Part shown: in pieces, positions 22,601 through 30,552 of the stretch
Layout of the letters: each line of letters starts with the position of its first letter
Numbering within the stretch: position 1 is the first letter of the stretch
Source: Symbiodinium natans
Taxonomy: Eukaryota > Sar > Dinophyceae > Suessiales > Symbiodiniaceae
NCBI GenBank assembly: GCA_905221605.1
Contig: CAJNDS010002180.1
Span: 545,763 to 609,762, forward strand
DNA length: 64,000 nt
Direction of reading: 5' to 3'
The notes under the pieces: model-generated
Database searches by the model: none
What the model was told of the DNA's origin: nothing
What the model saw: only the letters and a program-made list of their open reading frames with translations
Made by a program: the position numbers and the translations under genes

Positions 22601-24584
22601 CCCTAAGCCCTAAACCCCTAAACTCTAAACCCCAAAACCCGAAACTCCCAGGCCCTAAGGCCCTAAGCCCTAAACCTTAGCCCTAAACCCTAAACCTCTG
22701 AACCCCCAAGCTTTAAAGCCCTAAAAGCCCTAAAGCCCTAAAAACAGGGTACGTACCCCTAAACCCTAGCCCTACACCCCAAACCCCCAAACCCCCAAAC
22801 CCCCAAACCCCCAAGCCCTAAACCCCTAACCCCTAAACCCTAAACCCCTAACCCCTAACCCCTAAACCCTAAACCCTAAACCCTAAACCCTAAACCCTAA
22901 ACCCTAAACCCTAAACCTTTGGAGAGCAGTCCAGGGTACGGCCTTCCCCGACCCGCAGCCAGCGGCACCAGACCCAGCCATTCGGCTGGTTTTACGGGGT
23001 CCAGGGCGGTTTAGGGTTTGGGGTTTGGGGTTTAGGGTTTAGGGTTTGGGGCTTAGGGTTTAGGGTTACTTAGGGTTTCGGGTTTAGGGTTTAGTGAGCT
23101 TAGGGGTTTCGAAGTTTCAGGTTTGGGGTGGTGTTGGTTTTTGTTTGAGGTTTTGGGTGTCGGGTTTTGGGGTATGGGGTTGTACTGTTTTTTGTTGTGT
23201 GTGTGTGTGTGCGTCCATGTTTTGTGGTGTTGGGGTTTTGGCGTTTTGCTATAATTCTTGAACCGCAAAAAACAAACCATAAATCCTGATCCTTCACGAC
23301 CTGTGTAGATCGGTTGGTCTTCGTGCCCCATTCACCAACACCGAGTTTGCCAGCAAAAAGCTGCAGCAAGAAAACAAAACCCCCCCCCAAAATGCCACGC
23401 AGCCCGTAACAGGTCTCCTCAAGCAATTAGCTTAGCCAATACTTGAACTTTGAACTTGTTTGAGGTTTCCTGGTCTAGTAGGAATTTGGGATGCTCCCCC
23501 TTATACTAACAACTCCTTAATCGGGATTCTCGATGTTCCCCATTATACTAACGGTCCTTAATCGGGGTTACTTATTAAGGAGTTGTTAGTATAAAGGGGG
23601 AACATCCCAAGTAGGATTCATGAAGTTTAACCTGGTTTTGCCCGGACACGAACCCTACACAAGTTCTAGCAACCCTATTTCTAGAAGCCTTAACCCTAGC
23701 GCCCTAAACCATGAGCCCTGAACCCGAAAAGACCCTGACTACCATTTGCGAAAGACACCCCCCCCCCCCCAAAAAAAAAAAAAAAAATGACAAAACAAGT
23801 CAAAAAAGAACAATGAATAAATAAAAAACAAAAGAATACACTATATTACCCCTATAAGGAAGAATTGTTTTACTTTTTCGGGGGTCCTTAAATGATGTAA
23901 TTAGCCCATCCCTAAACCTTAAACCCAAAGCCCTAAACCCCTAAACCTAAACCCTAGCCCTAAACCCTAAACCCTAAACCCTAAACCCTGAACAGCCCAG
24001 CTGCCAGGGCCTGCAAAAGCAGATCTCGCAGCTCCAGGAGAGCCTTGCAGCTTCTCAGGCACACTGCCGGGCGCCTCAGGCTTTTAGGGTTTAGGGTTTC
24101 GGGTTTAGGGTTTAGGGTTTAGGGTTTACGGTTTAGGGCTAGGGTTCAGGGTCTAGGGTTGAGGGACAGTAGGGTTAGGTTTTCTGGGTGTATGGTTTAG
24201 GAAACTCTTAGCGGCTTAACAGCCAAACTGTCAAACCCTCAGCCTTCAAATCCTAGGTTACGGGTTTAGGGTTTAGGGTTTAGGGTTTTATTTTAGGGTT
24301 TAGGGTTTAGGGTTGAGGGTTTAGGGTCACCATGTAACAACTACGCTAGATTTAGGGTATACAAGGTGTAGGTTTTACAAACTACCCTCAATACATGGTG
24401 AATTGAATAGGCCTCTAGCTATGTATGCCCTAGTTAGTGTTTAGACCCTAAGCCCTTCTAATCCCTACGTGTATGTAGAAATGCTATGGTCGGTGGCCTT
24501 GATCCGGCTGAGGCTCCGAGAAAGAGCAGAAGGTCTTCCAGCTGGAAATGGAGAAAAAACAGGCCAAGGGCGCGTACTACAGGA
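15690..24584 (+). CDS. Coiled-coil protein, multi-exon (unidentified)
   Basis: A chain of short + strand exons encodes Glu/Lys/Gln-rich heptad-like helix. The first joins are resolved: an exon ending 15761 (LEKTLSEKDAEIKR), then 16558-16600 (SKEEQASLQKKLMQ), 17827-17870 (ARARAEKEKEEQIKQ) and 18175-18241 (QEEKIKALKKQTEELEE). Borders are GAGC/GAGC, GCCG/GCCC and GCAG/GCAA, and all stay in frame. Further likely exons lie at about 19310-19370 (ARKERTLEAATAAAA), 20281-20366 (KMEKAAFKSAGGSDDDQLKKK), 21029-21097 (KSLAARSLKEVQTLKKEADN), 24003-24083 (LQKQISQLQESLAASQA) and 24510-24584 (EKEQKVFQLEMEKKQAKG). The introns between them are full of telomeric repeats. Start and stop are not resolved. Long coiled coils are structural or tethering proteins in general; no family is recognised. 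Confidence 0.6.
15805..15916. repeat. TTTAGGG array
   Basis: About sixteen units in G-strand orientation, in the 5' half of the first resolved coiled-coil intron (15762-16557). CCCTAAA blocks occupy its 3' half from 16400. Confidence 0.95.
17427..17550. mobile_element. Family D element with four-unit telomeric core
   Basis: The left arm is TTGGAGTACTATACTTTAAT and the right arm CTCTACTCCAAAGTAAGG. The arm internal blocks include AAAAAGTATATACTTTTTGC. Between the arms sits a short CCCTAAA array. The copy at 40901 has the same arms but a longer array. Confidence 0.75.
19003..19111 (+). mobile_element. Introner-like element, family A, not at a recognised exon
   Basis: It is full length, from CTTGGTAGCC to GGTTACTGGGCTACCAAG, with the usual CCCTTATTACAA block. 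The flanks GACGTG and AGTATT do not match, and the element lies inside a larger intron of the coiled-coil gene. Confidence 0.8.
19588..19728. mobile_element. Family F element with long poly-T
   Basis: It is flanked by GTAAC on both sides (19588 and 19725). The ends are TATATCCCCCTTGGGAAT and TTCTAAGGGGAGTATAC. A run of more than thirty T lies inside. Related to the introns at 28282 and 59596, but here it is not next to a recognised exon, and its right end is ...TATAC rather than ...AG. Confidence 0.7.
20911..21028 (+). mobile_element. Introner family B with a CAAA duplication
   Basis: The ends CTAGGATGCCCAGTAG and TTACTGGGCAGCCTAG match the intron at 28084. Here the duplicated flank is CAAA (20911-20914 and 21029-21032), so precise removal would need a CA donor. 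The open frames on both sides join (RSVNP-KSLAARSLK). Either a rare non-G donor is used, or the left open frame is not an exon. Confidence 0.7.
22853..22918. repeat. CCCTAAA array and variants, 22080-22918
   Basis: The region from about 22080 to 22918 is dominated by degenerate CCCTAAA-like units (CCCCAAACC, CCCTAAGCC, CCCCTAACC) ending in a clean array at 22853. An exon-like GC-rich island follows at about 22921-22985, but no frame is clear. Confidence 0.8.
23486..23610. mobile_element. Palindromic MITE-like element, family C (partly duplicated)
   Basis: The left end TTGGGATGCTCCCCCTTATA is followed by a second, internal left-end-like block (GATGTTCCCCATTATACTAAC). The right end is TATAAAGGGGGAACATCCCAA. 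The copy therefore contains an extra arm. Confidence 0.75.
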
Positions 24585-24678
24585 GTCGGAATAGTTACCA
24601 ATAGCATTCTCTTATGGTCCCTATATAAGTATACTGTACTAGCCCGCCAAACCTTACTCTAATTATTAAGGCCCCTGT
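24585..24678. mobile_element. Repeat family E copy next to an exon
   Basis: GTCGGAATAGTTACCAATA... to ...AATTATTAAGGCCCC. It starts right after the last recognised coiled-coil exon (frame ...AYYR), so it may form the start of an intron or of the 3' UTR. Confidence 0.6.
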
Positions 24679-24689
24679 ATTAAACCTTG

Positions 24690-25230
24690 ATTCACGGGCT
24701 GTTGGCTGTTTAGACATCTTCGGTGTTTTAGGGTACTTTTAGGGTACAGGAAGTGTAGTAGTTTTTGTTGTTTCTGTTTTTTTTCACTTTTCGGGTTTAC
24801 AGTACAGGGGTGCCACAGTTTGGGCTTAGCGTCCTTCTTAGGGCTACGGAACCGCCAGCGAAATGGCTGTCTTTGCACCTCCCTTTCGGCCAAGCCTTTT
24901 GGGACGTAGCACGACAGCCCATGGCGAAAGCAGGGTTGCAGGCTTTAGGGTTTAGGGTCAAGCAGCACATGCAACGTGGAGACACGACACAAGCAATGAC
25001 ATGGATGCCGACAATTGGGCTTCGATGCCGTAATGTATAGTGACAATGGCACACAGCCTGCTGGCTGGCTGAGCACAAGACATGTGCAAAGCAAGGCGTA
25101 TCACTGTATTAGTGTAGCATTGTATTGTAGCTATTGTAGTAGAATAACTATTCTGAATGAAAGAACTTCTTTTATTAGCATACTACCAGATTCTTGTTTG
25201 ATTCTATCAGCTTCAATCAGCTTTGTGATC
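24690..25230 (+). other. Intergenic or UTR stretch before the Nup98-type gene
   Basis: No supported gene. The region 25080-25230 is AT-rich and lacks telomeric units. A pyrimidine-containing stretch ending TTCAATCAG lies about 15 bases before the ATG at 25236. In dinoflagellates mRNAs receive a trans-spliced leader at an AG, and this AG is a reasonable candidate site. That is inference only. Confidence 0.3.
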
Positions 25231-25235
25231 ATGAC

Positions 25236-28200
25236 ATGGCGACGTTGATTACGCCATGGTTTCACGAGCCGCTTGCCACTCCTGGCTTTGCCGGGGGGTT
25301 GGCGCAGCAGTGGTGGTCACCTGCGGCTGCACGGCCACGCATCCAACTTGGGCCACCCAACGCTGACATTTACGGTGCATCCGGGGCATGCTACTTAGTA
25401 GCCCAGTGGTACCCCTTTTCCCTTTTAGTCCAAGGTTCCCTTTTTCAGTAACCAGCCCAAAAAAAGGGGCGCCCTGTGCAAGGCTCCCTTATCAAGTAAC
25501 CAACCGAAAAGAGGTTTCCCTTGTTACACGATGGGAGTTTATGAACATAAGGGACCCCCAATAGAGACCCCTAACTAGCAGGATCCCCTCATAATGAGTC
25601 CCCCAATAAGGTACCCCTAGAATCGGAAACCCCCATTTCCCTAAACCCTAAACCCTAAACCCTAAACCTGTTGCTGGGCTTCCAAGGCTATACCCCTCGC
25701 CGCTCCTTGCACCCATCCGGATTGGGCATCCTGCCACCACATGTTGATGATGGAGTCAGGAGTTATTAGGGTTTAGGGTTTCGGGCTTCGGGTTTAGGGT
25801 TTAGGGTTTAGGGCTTCCGTACCTAGGGGACCCGAATATAGACCCCCAAATAGTAGTAAGGACCCAAGACGGTACCCATCATGTCCGGAAGCCCCCCAGG
25901 AGTGTGTCCGTGCCACCCATCCCGCGAACGCCGTGGGATGCGAGGGTTCCCGACATCACTAGGCGAGCGCCATGCCAGCTGAGACAGCGGCCGGTTGCTT
26001 TGCCCTTGGCCGCTGTCCGGATTGGGCACCCAGCCACCAACTTGGTAGGTGGCTCGTTTCGTTCTTCACCGGAGGAATCTGGATATGTGCTGCCAGAGGG
26101 GCCGGCAATCAGTCCGCATGATGTCTCGCCGTTGGCCCGGAAGGTGTATCCGACGCATGCCAGATTGAATGCAGCCGCTTTCGCATGTCCGGTCGAGCAT
26201 CCTGGCGCAAGGTCTGGATCTGTGCCAGCCTCTCGGGGGCACAGCTTCTTGGCAGCCCAGTGGTACCCTTTGCCTTTTTTTTTTTTTGGTTCTGGGTTCC
26301 CTTCTAAAGTAACCAACCCAACAAAGGGTGCCCTTGTTATAGTATGGTTTCTGGGCTACCAAGGCTTAGAGCCAGTTGCAAGATCGACAGTTGAACTCCA
26401 TGAGAAGGACATCCCTTCGGCCATCGGCACACCACTTTGGAACACCAAGATTGAAGCAGTTTCACCAGTGGCGGACCAATTAACCAACAGAGTTTCGCAT
26501 GCAGTGGCAGTGGGCACAGACGCGCCACTGGAGTCGAGTCCTCAAAACAGTGTTTGGAAACGATACTTCGCAGGTGACGAGAAGCAGTTTAGTCGTCCCT
26601 TATGTAGTAGCCGAGTATCGCGATTATCGCCTGCAGATTCTTCGGCTGGGGCTGATGAATTTGCTGGCTTGGGGATTCGCAGGGAGGCTGCCGAGAATGA
26701 GACGGAACTGAGGGCCATGCCGGTGCGCAGGCCTAGCGCGCATGTTAGAAGATACCCGGCAGACGTAGAACGCCCTAGCGTGGATGCAAGTAGCTTGCCC
26801 AGGACAGCACCGAACTCAGCCAGAGATGATGCTGAAAGAGGGCAGGTCATACCGCAGCTTAGCACCTCGGTGGGTAGGGCCATTCAGGAATTGGGTGCAG
26901 AAAGCGTGCAGCACAAGCCCACGGTCTTGCACCAAGTCGTTAGCAAGTTTGGCCCACCACCAGAAGAGGAAGACTTCCTTGCGGCAGCATCTGCAGAGGC
27001 CGAGGAGCCCCGCGCTCCACCAAGTCAACCTCCCATGGAGGAGATGTCAAGGACAACCATCGGCGTGCCACCCGCACAAGGCGAGGTGGTACTGAACTCT
27101 GCTCAAGTAGAGGCCATCGCTCTCGCTGCAGCGGCAGTGGAACAGGCAGCTCGCGCAACTTCCCTGAAACAACTGCATGAGCTGCGGTCGTTTCGCCAGC
27201 CACCGGCCGTCGTGTGCCAGGTTGTGGATGCAGTTTCCACATTGCTTGGCTGCTACGAGCCTAGGTAGGCTCTTGGGATATGTTTTGTTTTTTCATACTT
27301 TCCTTTATTTGGGTTCAAGAGGATCATATTCCTAAACCCTAAACCCCAAACCCCAAACCCTAAACCCTAAATCCTGAACCCTAAATCCTGAACCCTAAAC
27401 CCTTTGTTCAGAGGGTTTTAGGGGCCGTCCTAGGAGCCGACATGGTCCACCGTCAAGCGAAGGTTGGATTCCGCCCTCCTGTGGCGGCTGACTTCTTTCA
27501 GTGCCATGGAGGCAGCAAGATGCTAGGATGCCTTTGATCACCCTGATTTCCCCATTTTTTATTTAATTTAGTTTTTTTTTGGGGGGGGTGGTGTGAGGTT
27601 CCCCTTCAAAAACACCTTGTAAACAAAACAGGGGCGCAACTTTGTTTTTATCTGTATAGGTTACTGGGGCTAACCCAGGATGCCCATCCTCGCGAGTACA
27701 AGGATTTCTTGAACTTTTGGAGGCACCGGCGTTCTGTGACTTGGGAGCCCAGTGGTACCCTTTGCCCTTTTCAGGGGTTTGGGGTTTAGGGTTCCGGGTT
27801 CCCCGTAAAGAAACCAACCAAAAATGGGTACCCTTATTATAATATAGTTACTGTGCTACTAAGGTGATGGCTCGTTGGCTGACAAATGTCCTGCTGTTGC
27901 TCCTTTGGCCGAATGGTGCATGGCCGTCGCGCACCTGATGCTTCAGCTGCGAGCAACCGATGCCGAGACGCGTCCTGCGGAAGCTGACAGCAACAGCAAC
28001 GTCGCTGCAGCCGCCCAGGAGCCTGCGCTGCAGCCAGAAACTGCGCCGCCGGACTTGGGCGGTCTCTACGTCAATCCTCCTCTGTGGCTAGGATGCCCAG
28101 TAGTACCCTTATTCCCTGTTTGGGAGGTTTAGGTTCCCTTATAAACCCCTTTAAGGAAAAAAGGGCAGCCTTGGTTACTGGGCAGCCTAGGTGGGAGCTG

Positions 28201-30053
28201 GAGGACAGCGCCCTCTGCTGTGTGGACGACTTGGTCGTAGGACGTGATGGCGTTGGCCACATCACCTTTCATGGTCAGACAGATTCCATATCCCCCTTGG
28301 GACTTATTTTCGTATTTTTGTTTATATGCAACCCAAGAGGATATTAAGCATATTGATTTTTATTAAGGTTCGAAGGGGAGTATAGGATTGCCGCAACCTG
28401 CTAAACATCCTGCCGAAGATCTTGATGGTGGAGCAGGGTGAGATCGTGGTGTATCCTGATGCCACGTTGAAGCCAGAAGCTTGGGGGTATTTGGAATGAT
28501 TTTTTGAGTACTTAAATTCCTAAGAAACAGCCATAATTACAATTTTTGCTGGGGGTTCCACGTTCAGTACGGTAAACCCTAAACCCTTAAGCGTTAACCC
28601 CTCTAAACCCCTATAAACCCTTAAGGGCCCGAGAACCCTTAGGGACCTTAAACCCTCATGTAGGAAGTGGGGCATGGCCTGAACAAGCCAGCCACGGTGG
28701 TGCTCTTCGGCTGCATGCCCAAGTCGCAGACGTGCTTGACGGATAGCCGGTCACGTCATAGATCCTCGGTAGGGTTCTGGGAGATTTTGTATTTTGCCTT
28801 ATTGGGCTTATCAGGATTATAGTCCTAAACCCTAAACCCTAAACCCTAAACCCTAAACCCTAAACACTCTCTAACCTATGTATATTTAAAAGCTAATGGA
28901 TTCGCGGTTTTCCACCAAAATTTCCCGGACAAGCACCAAAAATTCCCGGACAAGCACCAACAATTTCCGGACAAGCACCAAAAATTCCCGGACAAGCACC
29001 AAAATTCCCAGACAAGCAACAATTCACGGCCAACCACCCAAAATTCCCGGACAAGCACCCAAAATTCCCGGACAAGCACCAACAATTTCCGGACAAAGCA
29101 CCAACAATTCCCGGACAAAGCACCAAACATTTCCGGACAAGCACCAAAAATTCCCGGACAAGCACCAAAAATTCCCGGACAAGCACCAAACATTTCCGGA
29201 CAAGCACCAAAAATTCCCGGACAAGCACCAAACATTTCCGGACAAGCACCAAAAATTCCCGGACAAGCACCAAAAAATCCCGGACAAACACCAAAAATTC
29301 CCGGACGAGCACCAAAAATTCCCGGACAAGCACCAAAAATTCCCGGACAGGAAGAGGATGATCGAGGGTGGGGTGGGGTGGGGCCAGGCCTGGCCAGCTT
29401 CTCTATTTGCCCTCGAAACGGGTTGTCCGGGGCCCCCCCGGACGGGTCGTCCGGGGCCCTGCCGGGACAGCTTGTCCCGGGGCGTCCCGGGGTGTCCCGG
29501 GCCCTCCCGGAACCGGGACAGTTGTCTCGGGACCTTCGCAGGACACTTCCGTGGGGGCCCCGGGACAACCCGTCCCGGGGCAAATAGAGAAGCTGGCCAG
29601 GCAAGAGCAACACGTTGAGGTGCCTTGACCCACGTCTTTCGGGTTCCGTGCATACTGGACTGAGGACTGAGGCTCTACGGTTCAGGGCCGGCTGTAAGGT
29701 TAAAAACGAGAAGTAAAATATTTTCATTATGTTATGGGATCCAATGGGTGGGTGGGTCGATATTCGATACCGGAGTAAGGAGCTCTACTAGTGAAATGCT
29801 TGGACTTGAGATGCTGAACCCTAAACCCTAAACCCTAAACCCTAAACCCTAAACCCTAAACCCTAAACCCTAAACCCTAAACCCTAAACCCTAAACCCTT
29901 CAGATTCAGGACTGTTTTTTTTTTCGGAGGGTTTTGAGGTCCATCCTAGGATACAAGCAACGAGTCGCGCAGATGACCGAAGAGAAGGGTGCCATCTTCG
30001 AGGATTACGATCCGGATGATGGCACCTGGCAGTTCAGGGTCCTTCACTTCTGA
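25236..30053 (+). CDS. Fusion of dynein-stalk-like helical segment and Nup98-type autopeptidase domain (11 exons)
   Basis: Exons 25236-25389, 25687-25759, 25900-26243, 26364-27256, 27434-27518, 27679-27735, 27864-28083, 28191-28281, 28386-28475, 28664-28760 and 29950-30053 sum to 2208 nt (735 residues plus TGA), with every phase consistent. About residues 450-560 (LHELRSFRQPPAVV, DAVSTLLGCYEPTWSTVKRRL, then PLAEWCMAVAHL) resemble the stalk region of dynein heavy chains. About 600-735 is a nucleoporin autopeptidase domain: DDLVVGRDGVGHITF, QGEIVVYPD, KPEVGHGLNKPATVVLF and FEDYDPDDGTWQFRVLHF. In Nup98 this domain cuts itself after HF and anchors FG nucleoporins at the nuclear pore. Here translation stops right after HF. 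I see almost no FG repeats. The central part (about 60-440) is low complexity and unrecognised. Donors are six GA, two GC and two GT. Nup98 domain call sure; stalk call moderate; the start ATG is the first in frame after an AT-rich stretch. Confidence 0.8.
25390..25686 (+). mobile_element. Introner family A, composite
   Basis: Exact GCTA duplication, GC donor. The left end is CTTAGTAGCCCAGTGG and the right end GTTGCTGGGCTTCCAAG. Inside are a second partial family A body and blocks of the 'GGACCCCCAATA.. GGTACCCC' repeat, plus CCCTAAA units. Confidence 0.9.
25760..25899 (+). mobile_element. Intron with exact GAGT duplication
   Basis: Donor AG|GAGT and acceptor CCCAG|GAGT. Removal gives ...GVRSVSVPPIP. 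It contains TTTAGGG units and the 'GACCCCCAAATAGTAG' repeat also seen at about 16980-17045, 41461-41525 and 46250-46325. Confidence 0.85.
26244..26363 (+). mobile_element. Introner family A, standard copy (120 bp)
   Basis: Exact GCTT duplication and a GC donor. The ends are CTTGGCAGCCCAGTGG and TTTCTGGGCTACCAAG with the standard interior. The unspliced element happens to be open in the same frame, which makes one long false ORF across it. Confidence 0.92.
27257..27433 (+). mobile_element. Introner family H
   Basis: Exact GAGC duplication and a GA donor. The ends are CTAGGTAGGCTCTTGGGA and TTTAGGGGCCGTCCTAG. The internal TTGGGTTCAAGAGGATCAT block is followed by CCCTAAA-type units and CAGAGGGTTTTA. 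It joins ...LGCY to EPTWSTV. Confidence 0.92.
27519..27678 (+). mobile_element. Introner family B
   Basis: Exact GATG duplication and a GA donor. The left end is CTAGGATGCC and the right end GGTTACTGGGGCTAACCCAG. It joins ...SAMEAA to RCPSSRVQGF. Confidence 0.88.
27736..27863 (+). mobile_element. Introner family A, standard copy
   Basis: Exact GTGA duplication and a GT donor. The ends are CTTGGGAGCCCAGTGG and TTACTGTGCTACTAAG. It joins ...PAFC to DGSLADKC. Confidence 0.92.
28084..28190 (+). mobile_element. Introner family B, standard copy (107 bp)
   Basis: Exact GTGG duplication and a GT donor that comes wholly from the target. The ends are CTAGGATGCCCAGTAG and GTTACTGGGCAGCCTAG. It joins ...NPPL to WELEDSAL. 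Confidence 0.92.
28282..28385 (+). mobile_element. Introner family F (104 bp)
   Basis: Exact GATT duplication and a GA donor. The ends are CCATATCCCCCTTGGGAC and TTCGAAGGGGAGTATAG. The interior reads CAACCCAAGAGGATATTAAGC. It joins ...HGQT to DCRNLLN. Confidence 0.92.
28476..28663 (+). mobile_element. Intron with exact GAAG duplication
   Basis: GA donor. The insert starts CTTGGGGGTATTTGG and ends with CCCTAAA-like units and CTCATGTAG. It joins ...DATLKP to EVGHGLNKP, which is the conserved spacing of the Nup98 domain. Confidence 0.92.
28912..29350. repeat. 21-bp minisatellite in the last Nup98-type intron
   Basis: About twenty copies of a unit near TTCCCGGACAAGCACCAAAAA, with two main variants (AATTCCC / CATTTCC). 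All six frames stay largely open across it, producing long false ORFs on both strands. Confidence 0.95.
29389..29601. mobile_element. Inverted-repeat element with GC-rich core
   Basis: About 24-bp near-perfect inverted ends (CCTGGCCAGCTTCTCTATTT... and its complement at 29577-29601) surround about 165 bp of repeated CCCGG(A/G)C motifs. It has no coding potential of its own. It abuts the minisatellite. Confidence 0.75.
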
Positions 30054-30552
30054 TATCCACAGGGTTTAGGGTTTAGGGTTTAGGGTTTAGGGTTTAGGGT
30101 TTAGGGTTTAGGGTTAGGGTTATTAGTTATTAGGGTTTAGGGTTTAGGGCTTAATCCCAGAGCATCTCCGGAGAATCCCCGGAGTGCCCAATGCATGCAG
30201 GCGAGGCAGAAAAGGTTGTCCTTGCCAGCTGCGGTGTTTGCAGGGGGGTTTAGGGTTTAAGGTTTAGGGTTTATGGTTTAGGGGGGTGCGACATATCTGG
30301 CTTGCCGAGGTTGCTCTGGGAACTTGGAAGGGAAGCGCAGAACCTCCCCTAAGCCCTGAACCCTAAACCCCTAAACCCTTTTTCCAGTATCGTGCCGCAT
30401 TTGCTGGCATGTCCATGTGGGTCTCAAATATGGCCCTATGGCCCAAGGGCCCCCCCCCCCCCACCGTAAACCCGAAACCCTAAACCCCAAACCCTAAACC
30501 CTAAACTGAAGACCCTAAACCCCTCCTACTCGGACAAAAAAAAACAAAGACC

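Larger units (their letters stand above)
28761..29949 (+). mobile_element. Large composite intron (family H ends) holding three kinds of repeat
   Basis: Borders GATC / GATA with a GA donor. The left end is CTCGGTAGGGTTCTGGGA and the right end CGGAGGGTTTTGAGGTCCATCCTAG. Inside are a CCCTAAA array, a 21-bp minisatellite (28912-29350), an inverted-repeat element (29389-29601) and a second CCCTAAA array (29818-29898). At 1189 bp it is far longer than the others. Confidence 0.85.

Noticed and set aside
25904-27268. A single 454-residue ORF spanning 25904-27268.
   Set aside because: It runs through the 120-bp family A intron at 26244 and past the GA donor at 27257. The domain continues only if those are removed.
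28876-29727. Overlapping long ORFs of 209-283 residues on both strands.
   Set aside because: They are produced by the 21-bp minisatellite and the GC-rich inverted-repeat element, and the repeats are open in nearly all frames.
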